From: Nitrospirota bacterium
GTDB taxonomy: Bacteria > Nitrospirota > Leptospirillia > Leptospirillales > Leptospirillaceae
Assembly: GCA_021828375.1 (NCBI GenBank)
Contig: JAKARS010000003.1
Span: forward strand, 43,056-107,055
Direction: 5' to 3'
DNA: 64,000 nt
Position 1 is the first letter of the stretch, and every line of letters starts with the position of its first letter. This document shows, in pieces, positions 52,081 to 59,554 of the stretch. The position numbers and the translations under genes were made by a program. The notes beneath the pieces are model-generated. The model was not told the origin of the DNA, searched no databases, and saw only the letters and a list, made by a program, of their open reading frames with translations.

Positions 52081-53532
52081 ATGACGACTCACTCGCCACT
52101 TCGCACTCTCTTTCTGAATCCCCCGTCCTTCGATGACTTTGACGGAGGAGCCGGGGCCCGATATCAGGCGACCCGGGAGGTGCGCTCCTTCTGGTACCCG
52201 ACGTGGCTGACCTATCCGGCCGGGATGCTCGACAATTCCAGGGTGGTGGATGCTCCGGCCCAGAACATGGGTCGCGACGAGACGCTTGCGCTGGCCGACT
52301 CCTTCGACATGGTGGTCCTTTATACCAGTACCCCCTCCCTCAAGAACGACATCATGACGGCGCAGGGGCTCAAGGCCCGAAACCCTCGCATGCTTGTGGG
52401 GTTTGTTGGACCCCACCCATCGGTCCTTCCCGAGCTCACCATGAAGGCCGATCCTGTGATCGATTTTGTCGTGCGCGAAGAGTTTGACTATGCCATTCCG
52501 GAAATTGCCCGGGGAGCGAAGCTCGAGGACGTGGCCGGGATCCATTTCCGACGGGATGGGCAGATCATCGGCAACCCCGATCGTCCCGTCATCGAAAACC
52601 TTGACGTTCTTCCCTTTGCCTCGCAGGTCTATGCCAGGGACCTCAAGATTTCAGACTACGAGATTCCGTGGATGCGGTTTCCCTATATCTCGATCTACAC
52701 AGGGCGGGGATGTGGAAGCAAATGCACCTTCTGCCTCTGGCCCCAGACCTTCTCCGGCAACGTCTATCGTGTGCGCTCCGTGGAGAATGTCCTGCAGGAA
52801 GTGGCCTACATCAAGAAGACCTTTCCTCAGATCAAGGAGCTCTTCTTCGATGACGATACCCTGACGGAGTATCGCGACCGGACCCGGGAACTGTCCCAGG
52901 GCCTCAAGTCCTTCGGCCTTTCCTGGGGATGCAACTCCAAGGCGAATGTGGACTACGACACCCTCAAGATCATGCGGGACTCGGGATGCCGGGTCATGGT
53001 GGTCGGTTATGAGTCGGGGAACCAGACGATCCTCAACAATGTCAAGAAGGGAATCCGCGTGGAGCAGGCGGAGAAGTTCACCCGCGATGCCCATCAGCTT
53101 GGCATGACCATTCATGGCACCTTCATGGTGGGTCTCCCCGGCGAGACCCCGGAGACCATCGACGAGACGATCTCCTTTGCCAGCCGCCTCAACATCGAGA
53201 CCCTGCAGGTCTCTCTGGCCTCTCCCTACCCCGGGACCCATTTTTACGAGTATGCGCGGGAAAATGGATATCTCGTCGACTCCGAGATGGTGACCGACGA
53301 CGGCTTCCAGGCCGTAAATGTGACCTATCCCGGCATCAGCTCCCGGGAGATTTTCATGGCCGTTCCCAAATTCTACAAGAAGTACTACTTCCGCCCCCGC
53401 TATATCCTGAAGGTCTTCCGCCGCGCCATCTTTGATCTTTCCGAGATCAGGAAGATTGCCCGGGAGGCCCGCGAATTCTTCCGCTTTATGGCCAAGAGGC
53501 GGGATGCCGAAAAGGCTCATCAGCTTCCGTGA
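52081..53532 (+). CDS. hpnJ: Hopanoid biosynthesis radical SAM protein HpnJ
   Basis: A 483-residue B12-type radical SAM protein. Residues 1-150 form a cobalamin-binding-like domain and the radical SAM core begins with Cys211, Cys215 and Cys218 in GCGSKCTFCLWP. The N-terminus TLFLNPPSFDDFDGGAGARY and the start YPTWLTYPAGML are typical of HpnJ (quoted in pieces). In characterised systems HpnJ contracts the sugar ring of glucosaminyl-bacteriohopanetetrol to form the cyclitol ether. hpnI follows, while hpnK, the deacetylase acting between them, is not next to them. Confidence 0.93.
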   Translation: MTTHSPLRTLFLNPPSFDDFDGGAGARYQATREVRSFWYPTWLTYPAGMLDNSRVVDAPAQNMGRDETLALADSFDMVVLYTSTPSLKNDIMTAQGLKARNPRMLVGFVGPHPSVLPELTMKADPVIDFVVREEFDYAIPEIARGAKLEDVAGIHFRRDGQIIGNPDRPVIENLDVLPFASQVYARDLKISDYEIPWMRFPYISIYTGRGCGSKCTFCLWPQTFSGNVYRVRSVENVLQEVAYIKKTFPQIKELFFDDDTLTEYRDRTRELSQGLKSFGLSWGCNSKANVDYDTLKIMRDSGCRVMVVGYESGNQTILNNVKKGIRVEQAEKFTRDAHQLGMTIHGTFMVGLPGETPETIDETISFASRLNIETLQVSLASPYPGTHFYEYARENGYLVDSEMVTDDGFQAVNVTYPGISSREIFMAVPKFYKKYYFRPRYILKVFRRAIFDLSEIRKIAREAREFFRFMAKRRDAEKAHQLP

Positions 53533-53557
53533 CGACCTGCCAACTTTTCCTTCTCAG

Positions 53558-54763
53558 ATGACGTCTGGAGAGCTCTTTGATCTGGCCGGTGGGTTCGGCC
53601 TTTTGGGGGGATTTCTGGGCGTCGTTTTCGATGGGGCCGCCCTCTTTGGGGCCGACCGTCTTCTTCGGAGCCGTCAGGATATCTGGATGCCCGACGGGGC
53701 CCTCCCTCCCGTCGTCATGATCAAGCCGGTTCGCGGCCTTGACCATGGAGCCCGTGACAACTACCTTTCCTTTATTCATCAGGACTACCCCTCCTTTCGC
53801 ATTCTCTTTACCGTCGATTCGCCGGACGATCCCGCCGCCTCTCTGATCCGGGATCTCGAAAGGGAATGGCCCGACAAGGTCAAACTTGTCGTTGTCTCGG
53901 AGAGAACCGGCCAGAACCGCAAGATGAACAAGGTTGCGGCAGTGGCCCGGGAGATTCTTTCCTCTTCTCCTTACATTCTTGTCAATGACAGCGATATCCG
54001 GGTTCCCCCCTCCTATCTCCGAGAGATCATGCGGCCCATGCTGGCCGATCCCAAGGTCGGTGCCGTCACCTGCATGCAGCGGGGGATGCCCGAGGGAGGC
54101 TTCCCGTCCCGGCTGGCGGCCCTCATGCTCAACAGCGAGGCCATTCCTCAGGGGCTCGTCGCCTATGCGCTTTTGCCTCTGACCTATCTCTACGGCCCCA
54201 CGATGCTCTTTTCGGCCGAGGCCCTTCGCTCCATCGGGGGCTTCGATGCCATGAAGGACTACCTGGCCGACGACTATCATCTGGGTCGCCTCATCCATGA
54301 GAAGGGGTACCGGATCGTTCTTTCCCATCTCATGGTGGATGCTCGGATCCGGGACGAATCCCTCTCGGGGGTCATTGCCCACGAGGTTCGGTGGGCCCGA
54401 ACCTATTCCTCCCTTCGCCCCCTGGGCTACTCTCTCTCCATTTTTTCGAAACCCTTCCTTTTTTGCCTTCTGGCCGTTCTGTTGGGAGGGATCGGCGGAA
54501 GCCCTGCCATGGCCTTCGGCGCCGTGGGGCTTTATGTTCTTCACCTGGCCCTTTCCTCCTATCTTCTTCGGGAAATCGTGGGCCAGCCCCTCTCCCATAA
54601 GGATCTCTCCCTGTGGATTTCCCGGGAGATCCTCTCCCTTTATGCCTATCTCATGAGTTTCGGTCGGTCCATCCTCTGGCGGGGCTATCGTTATCGGATC
54701 CTGCCGGGCGGAGCCCTTCGTCCTCTCGATCCCAAGAGTACGACGGAAGCCGCGACTCACTGA
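53558..54763 (+). CDS. hpnI: Hopanoid biosynthesis glycosyltransferase HpnI
   Basis: A 401-residue family 2 glycosyltransferase of the ceramide glucosyltransferase type, placed in the inner membrane by an N-terminal helix (about 8-30) and C-terminal helices. Motifs are IKPVRG, the NDSDI metal-binding Asp pair (144, 146), ADDYHLG (238-239) and VRWAR (RW at 278-279). HpnI adds GlcNAc to bacteriohopanetetrol in known systems. ATG 53558 is chosen; an upstream ATG at 53504, within hpnJ, has GAGG in front and is possible. The stop overlaps the next ATG. Confidence 0.9.
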   Translation: MTSGELFDLAGGFGLLGGFLGVVFDGAALFGADRLLRSRQDIWMPDGALPPVVMIKPVRGLDHGARDNYLSFIHQDYPSFRILFTVDSPDDPAASLIRDLEREWPDKVKLVVVSERTGQNRKMNKVAAVAREILSSSPYILVNDSDIRVPPSYLREIMRPMLADPKVGAVTCMQRGMPEGGFPSRLAALMLNSEAIPQGLVAYALLPLTYLYGPTMLFSAEALRSIGGFDAMKDYLADDYHLGRLIHEKGYRIVLSHLMVDARIRDESLSGVIAHEVRWARTYSSLRPLGYSLSIFSKPFLFCLLAVLLGGIGGSPAMAFGAVGLYVLHLALSSYLLREIVGQPLSHKDLSLWISREILSLYAYLMSFGRSILWRGYRYRILPGGALRPLDPKSTTEAATH

Positions 54764-55134
54764 TGTTTTCCTATGGCGCCCTCCTGGCTCTCTTCTTGTT
54801 GGCCCTCCTGTTGGAAGATGCCGGATTCATTCTTCTCTCCCGGGGGATGAAGGCCACCCGAACAGATCCAAAGGGGGGAAGCCGTCTTCGGGCAATCCTC
54901 AGGCATCCGGAGGTTCTTCTTGGCGTCTTTCTCCAGGCAGTCTACTATCTTCTGCTCTTGGGGATCCTCCGAGATTTGCCGGTCAGCCAGGTGGTTCCGA
55001 TGACAGGTCTGGGGTACGTCCTGACGGCGCTCATGGCCCGCTTCATCCTCCGGGAGAGGATCCCCCTCCTACGATGGGGAGGGATCACCCTCATCACGGC
55101 GGGGGTGGTCTTCATCGCCCGATCGGGAGGATAG
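54763..55134 (+). CDS. EamA/DMT-family 4-TM protein coupled to hpnI
   Basis: A 123-residue protein with four predicted helices, the size of EmrE and of ArnE/ArnF subunits. It carries HPEVLLGVFLQAVYYLLLLG, GLGYVLTALMARFILRE and IPLLRWGGITLITAGV and is a paralog of the protein at 23327-23767. The ATG shares a base with the hpnI stop (TGATG), so it is translated with the glycosyltransferase. A flippase or chaperone for the glycosylated hopanoid is a reasonable guess, since ArnE/ArnF flip an aminosugar lipid; nothing proves it here. Confidence 0.82.
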   Translation: MFSYGALLALFLLALLLEDAGFILLSRGMKATRTDPKGGSRLRAILRHPEVLLGVFLQAVYYLLLLGILRDLPVSQVVPMTGLGYVLTALMARFILRERIPLLRWGGITLITAGVVFIARSGG

Positions 55135-55141
55135 GGAAGCC

Positions 55142-55918
55142 ATGGGGCTTCTCCTCTCCACGCTCCTCTTTCGTTGGTATGTCTTCTTTTTCTGGGGCGT
55201 CGGACTCGTCGCCCTCTCCCGGGCCACAGGGATGTTGGGGGGAGTCTTGCGCTTTGCCGTGGCCTGGGGCGTCGCCTACCTCTTTGAGTGGTCCTCCGCC
55301 CGCCCCGGCGGATGGTTTCCCTTTGGCCACTACCAATACCTTCCCACGACAAAAGATCGGGAAATCTGGCTCGGGATTCTTCCCCTCATGGACTCCCTGT
55401 CCTTTGCCTTCCTGGCCGTCGGTGCCCTGGGGCTGACGGGTCTTGCCGTCCGGCGTTCCCTGGGGGAGATCCTGGCGGCTCCGGGATGGCTTTGGCGCCG
55501 CCTCCTTCCGGTCGCGGTCCTTCTCTTTACCGCCATCGATATGGTGATCGACCCGGTGGCCCTTCGCGGATCACGATGGTTCCTTGGCCAGATCTACGAC
55601 TACCCTGACGGGGGGGCCTACTTCGGCGTCACGCTGTCGAACTTTGTCGGATGGGCCGTCACCGGGACGACGATCCTCGTTCTCTGGCGATTCCTCCCGT
55701 TGAGGGGAGAGGGCCGGGAGGAGGGGGGGGCTCCGGATCGCCTCCTGCCTCCCTTTCTCTATCTCTCCGTTTATCTCTTCAACCTCTCCGTGGCCCTCTG
55801 GCTTCGAGAGTGGGGGATTGCCTCCGCCGATATCCTTCTGGCGATTGTGGTCGGAGGACTCCTGTTTCGTCTCCGCCGGGTTTTGCCCTCTCGCCGGGGG
55901 GCTCTTCGAGGCGCATGA
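55142..55918 (+). CDS. CruF-like carotenoid hydratase family protein (DUF422)
   Basis: A 258-residue membrane protein with about seven helices. The family core is visible: LFEWSSARPGGWFPFG, IWLGILPLMDSLSFAFLA, TAIDMVIDPVALRG, GAYFGVTLSNFVGW. Proteins of this family (CruF, and the archaeal bisanhydrobacterioruberin hydratase) hydrate the ends of acyclic carotenoids. It lies seven bases after the EamA gene, probably in the same transcript as hpnI. No other carotenoid gene is in the window. The start ATG has AGGGAAG upstream. Confidence 0.78.
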   Translation: MGLLLSTLLFRWYVFFFWGVGLVALSRATGMLGGVLRFAVAWGVAYLFEWSSARPGGWFPFGHYQYLPTTKDREIWLGILPLMDSLSFAFLAVGALGLTGLAVRRSLGEILAAPGWLWRRLLPVAVLLFTAIDMVIDPVALRGSRWFLGQIYDYPDGGAYFGVTLSNFVGWAVTGTTILVLWRFLPLRGEGREEGGAPDRLLPPFLYLSVYLFNLSVALWLREWGIASADILLAIVVGGLLFRLRRVLPSRRGALRGA

Positions 55919-56009
55919 TCTGCGGAAGCGGAGCCACGAAGTGACGGGGAGCAGGAAGAGCGGGGAAGGGGAGAGCTTGTTGGGGAAGGCCCCTCCAAAC
56001 TCTCCTTCA

Positions 56010-56038
56010 TTGAACTTCCATGCCTCTCGCCGTATAAT
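56010..56038 (+). promoter_or_regulatory. Promoter of the CbiX-like gene, leaderless
   Basis: TTGAAC (56010-56015), 17-base spacer, TATAAT (56033-56038). ATG 56045 begins six bases after the -10 box, so transcription should start at the start codon itself. This is the best-matching promoter in the right half of the window. Confidence 0.65.
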
Positions 56039-56044
56039 CGGAGA

Positions 56045-56869
56045 ATGAAGAGTTCCCTGTCCCCCGAAGCCCCCTCCGTTGCCGTTGTCGTTATTGGCCA
56101 CGGGAGCCCCATGGAGGAGGGCAATCGACATTTTCGGGAGACCTTTCGGAAGCTGGCTCCCTGTCTCCCTCCGGGTTTTGTCGTCCGGGAAGCCTTCCTC
56201 GAGCATGCCGACCCCCCTGTCTCCCGTGTGATCGACGAACTTCCCGAGGGCCTCTCGACCCTTCTGCTCTTTCCTTTTTTGCTCTTCGATGCGGGACACT
56301 CGAAGGAGGATGTCTGGAAATTCGTGAAGGAGGCCTCCCGCAAGCGGCCGGATCTTTTGATCGTCCGGGAGTGGGCGATCGGAACGGATTCGGCGCCCAT
56401 CGACGCTCTTCTTTCGATTCTTCCCCCTGCCGACCCAGCGATCCGGGATCTTGTCGTCATCGTGGGGCGGGGAAGTCTCGACCCGGCGGCCAATGCCTCC
56501 CTGTACTATCAGGGACGGCGGCTGTGGGAGAGGCGCCGTGGACCGGAGTTCCGGTACGCCTTTATCGGGGTGACCGAACCCCGTCTGGGGCCCTTCCTCG
56601 AAGAGCTCGATCCTGCAGGATACGACCGGCTCATCGTGGTGCCCTACTTTCTCTTTGAAGGGGTTCTGATGGAGCGGATCCGGACGGCGACCTCCGCCTT
56701 TCTGGCGCGCCATCCCCTTCCCTCCGGAGGCGTTGTGACCCCCCCCTTCGGTGACCACCCGCTTCTTCTCTCGGCCATTGCCAGACGGCTTGAGCGGCTT
56801 GCCCGCAATCGCCAGACGGTCTATCCCCGGTGGGTCTCCCTCGATCCGCCGGCCCTGTCCACCCTCTAA
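56045..56869 (+). CDS. CbiX/SirB-like chelatase domain protein
   Basis: A 274-residue protein with two CbiX-type halves. The N-terminal half has IGHGSPMEEGNRHF and FDAGHSKED, with the two metal-binding histidines of sirohydrochlorin chelatases. In the C-terminal half the matching positions are VGRGSLDPAANASLYY and FLFEGVLMER, so both histidines are lost. It could insert cobalt or iron into sirohydrochlorin, or the tandem could be purely structural. hemE follows after 14 bases, which supports a tetrapyrrole role. Confidence 0.75.
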   Translation: MKSSLSPEAPSVAVVVIGHGSPMEEGNRHFRETFRKLAPCLPPGFVVREAFLEHADPPVSRVIDELPEGLSTLLLFPFLLFDAGHSKEDVWKFVKEASRKRPDLLIVREWAIGTDSAPIDALLSILPPADPAIRDLVVIVGRGSLDPAANASLYYQGRRLWERRRGPEFRYAFIGVTEPRLGPFLEELDPAGYDRLIVVPYFLFEGVLMERIRTATSAFLARHPLPSGGVVTPPFGDHPLLLSAIARRLERLARNRQTVYPRWVSLDPPALSTL

Positions 56870-56883
56870 CGGAAGGCCTCTTC

Positions 56884-57927
56884 ATGGTCGCCCGCCCTGC
56901 CGTCAAAAACGATCTCTTTCTCCGGGCCTGTCGCCGCGAGCGGCTGGACCGTCCTCCGATCTGGATCATGCGCCAGGCCGGACGGTATATGCCCGAATAC
57001 CAGGAAATCCGGAAGAAGACCTCGTTTCTGGGACTCTGCAAGACTCCGGAGCTTGCCGCCCAGGCGACGCTCCTTCCCATCGATCTTCTGGGGCTCGATG
57101 CGGCGATCCTCTTCTCCGACATCCTGATTCCTGTGGAGGCGATGGGTCTCTCTCTGGAGTTCACCGAGCACAAGGGACCGAAGTTCCTGAATCCGGTGCG
57201 GACCGATGCCGATATCGAGCGGCTGGTGGTTCCCGATGCGAAGAAGGATACGGGTTTCGTGGGCGATGCGGTCCGACTGATCAATACGCGCCTTGAGGGC
57301 CGGGTGCCCCTTCTGGGATTTTCCGGGGCCCCTTTCACGCTGGCCACCTACATGGTCGAAGGGGAGACCTCCAAGGAGTTTACGAAGGTCAAGCGTCTCA
57401 TCTTCTCGAACCCCCGCGGATACCGGGCCCTGATGGAGAAGGTGACCCGCACGGTGATCGACTATCTCGAAATGCAGGTCGAGGCGGGAATCCACGCCTA
57501 CCAGCTCTTCGATACCTGGGCCGGATCCCTCTGCGCCGAACACTATCGGGAGTATGCGCTTCCCTACACCCGGGAGGTGGTTCGGGCCCTGTCCCGACAC
57601 GGGATTCCCTCCATCCTTTATGTCAACGGCACCGCCGCTCTGCTCGATCTCATGGACCAGGCCGGCACCGACGTTCTCTCCATCGACTGGCGACTTCCCC
57701 TGGAGAAGGCGATTCCCCGGATCTCTCCCGAGAAGGCCGTTCAGGGAAATCTCGATCCGGTCGTCCTTCTCACCACGGAAGAGGCCCTTGCCGGAGAGGT
57801 CCGCCGGGTGCTGGCGGGAGTGGGGGATCGGCCGGGGTACATCTTCAACCTTGGCCACGGAATTCTCCCGGAGACGCCGATGGCGATGGCCCGCTCTCTG
57901 GTCCGGATGGTTCAGAACGGACGCTAG
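56884..57927 (+). CDS. hemE: Uroporphyrinogen decarboxylase
   Basis: A 347-residue enzyme that removes four carboxylates from uroporphyrinogen III to give coproporphyrinogen III. Both family signatures are present: PIWIMRQAGRYMPEY near the N-terminus with the substrate-site Arg, and GFSGAPFTLATYMVEG near residue 145. ATG 56884 has GGAAGG seven bases upstream; the longer frame to 56830 lies in the preceding gene. It lies between the CbiX-like gene and hemN. Confidence 0.97.
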   Translation: MVARPAVKNDLFLRACRRERLDRPPIWIMRQAGRYMPEYQEIRKKTSFLGLCKTPELAAQATLLPIDLLGLDAAILFSDILIPVEAMGLSLEFTEHKGPKFLNPVRTDADIERLVVPDAKKDTGFVGDAVRLINTRLEGRVPLLGFSGAPFTLATYMVEGETSKEFTKVKRLIFSNPRGYRALMEKVTRTVIDYLEMQVEAGIHAYQLFDTWAGSLCAEHYREYALPYTREVVRALSRHGIPSILYVNGTAALLDLMDQAGTDVLSIDWRLPLEKAIPRISPEKAVQGNLDPVVLLTTEEALAGEVRRVLAGVGDRPGYIFNLGHGILPETPMAMARSLVRMVQNGR

Positions 57928-58020
57928 CATTGTCGACTCCCGCCTCTGGCTTTGGCCACAGCGGGCCCCATTCACCGCACGAGGGCCGTCCTTCGGGAGG
58001 GTCCCGACAAGGGTTCTGAC

Positions 58021-59397
58021 ATGATTGAGAATGTGGATCTCTCCCTCCTGAAAAAATACGACCGTCCGGGGCCCCGGTACACCAGCTACCCCACGGCGCC
58101 GGTCTGGACCGAAGAATTTGGCGAGAAGGAGGCCCGGGAGGCCCTCGATGAATCCAATCGGCGAGGGGCCCCCCTCTCGCTGTACTTTCACATCCCCTTC
58201 TGCGAATCCCTCTGCTACTTCTGCGGCTGCAGCACCATCATCACTCGGGACAAGTCCCGGGCGGAGGAATACAACGACTACCTCGCCCGCGAGCTGGGGG
58301 TCCTCTCCTCCGTGCTCGACCCCAAACGCCGGGTGATCCAGCTTCATCTTGGAGGGGGCACCCCTTCGTCCCTCACCCCCTTCCAGACCCGGAGGCTCTT
58401 CGAGTCGATCAACAAGAACTTCGAGGTGGACTACCGGGAGGGGGAGATCTCGGTGGAAATCGATCCCCGGTTTGCCCAGGACAGCTATCTCGAGGCGCTT
58501 CGGGAAGTGGGCGTCAACCGCATCAGCATGGGGGTTCAGGACTTCGATCCGAAGGTTCAGGAGGCGGTCCATCGGGTCCAGCCGGAGGACGTCACCGTCC
58601 GCGTGGCGAAGAAGGTCCGGGATCTGGGCTTTCATAGCCTGAATATCGATCTTATCTACGGACTTCCCTTCCAGACGGTGGAGAGCTTCTCCCGGACTCT
58701 CGACAAGGTGATCGAGATCGCTCCCGACCGCCTCGCCGTCTTCAACTATGCCCATGTTCCCTGGCTGAAAAAGCACATGGTTCTGATCCGGGAGGAGACC
58801 CTGCCTCCTCCCGATGCCAAGTTCGGCCTGATCCGCCTGATCGGGGACAAGCTGGCCGGCGCCGGATACCGATTCATCGGGATGGACCACTTTGCCCGAC
58901 CCGACGACGAGCTGGCCCGGGCCCAGAGGGAAAAGACCCTCTACCGGAACTTCCAGGGATACACCACCAAGAAGAATGCCGAGTTGGTGGGCGTGGGGGT
59001 GACGGCCATCAGCATGCTCGACCGGGCGTATTTCCAGAATGCCCGGGCCCTTCCCGACTATGCCTCCCGGATCCTCTCCGGCCACATGGGGACCTTCCGG
59101 GGCTTTCGGTTGAGCGAGGACGACCGGATGCGCCGGGAAATCATCTCGCACATCATGTGTGATCTCGAGATCGACCGGGCCACGGCCCTCTCCCCCTTCG
59201 GAGCCTCCTTCGACCGGGTCTTCGAATCCGAAATTGCGACCCTCCAGAACTTTGTTCCCGACGGCCTGCTGGAGATCACTCCGGAAAAAATCCGCATCAC
59301 CGACCTTGGCCGCATCTTCCTTCGCAACATTGCCATGGTCTTCGACCGCTATCTTCGCGAAGCCCCCAAGGGTCCGCTCTTCTCCCGCACCCTCTGA
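58021..59397 (+). CDS. hemN: Oxygen-independent coproporphyrinogen III dehydrogenase
   Basis: A 458-residue radical SAM enzyme that decarboxylates two propionates of coproporphyrinogen III without oxygen. The cluster motif is Cys61, Cys65, Cys68 plus the extra Cys70 typical of true HemN (CESLCYFCGC). Other blocks are PGPRYTSYPTAP at the N-terminus, LGGGTPS and YFQNARALPDY near the C-terminus. ATG 58021 is preceded by AAGGG at a suitable distance. Full length and the YTSYP segment separate it from HemW-like proteins. Confidence 0.95.
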   Translation: MIENVDLSLLKKYDRPGPRYTSYPTAPVWTEEFGEKEAREALDESNRRGAPLSLYFHIPFCESLCYFCGCSTIITRDKSRAEEYNDYLARELGVLSSVLDPKRRVIQLHLGGGTPSSLTPFQTRRLFESINKNFEVDYREGEISVEIDPRFAQDSYLEALREVGVNRISMGVQDFDPKVQEAVHRVQPEDVTVRVAKKVRDLGFHSLNIDLIYGLPFQTVESFSRTLDKVIEIAPDRLAVFNYAHVPWLKKHMVLIREETLPPPDAKFGLIRLIGDKLAGAGYRFIGMDHFARPDDELARAQREKTLYRNFQGYTTKKNAELVGVGVTAISMLDRAYFQNARALPDYASRILSGHMGTFRGFRLSEDDRMRREIISHIMCDLEIDRATALSPFGASFDRVFESEIATLQNFVPDGLLEITPEKIRITDLGRIFLRNIAMVFDRYLREAPKGPLFSRTL

Positions 59398-59403
59398 CCA
59401 AGA

Positions 59404-59417
59404 CCTCCCCGGGGAGG
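59404..59417. terminator. Palindrome between hemN and aroE
   Basis: CCTCCCC/GGGGAGG, a 14-base perfect palindrome seven bases after the hemN stop, in the convergent gap to aroE. No T-run follows on either strand. The rest of the 157-base gap contains a CCCC-TTTT-GGGG element (about 59473-59484) and no gene. Confidence 0.35.
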
Positions 59418-59554
59418 CGTGAACGTCGTCATCCTCGTCGGCCTCCTCCCGGCGGGAGAAACGGCGTCCCTTCCCCTTTTGGGGGAGATTGGCGGATATC
59501 CTGAGGGATCCCTTTCTCTCCGTTCTTCGTGTTCTTTTTCTCCTTCCCGTCTGC

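Noticed and set aside
56866-59151. 761-codon minus-strand ORF opposite hemE and hemN
   Set aside because: It spans two well-conserved plus-strand enzymes and has no recognisable motif or ribosome site.
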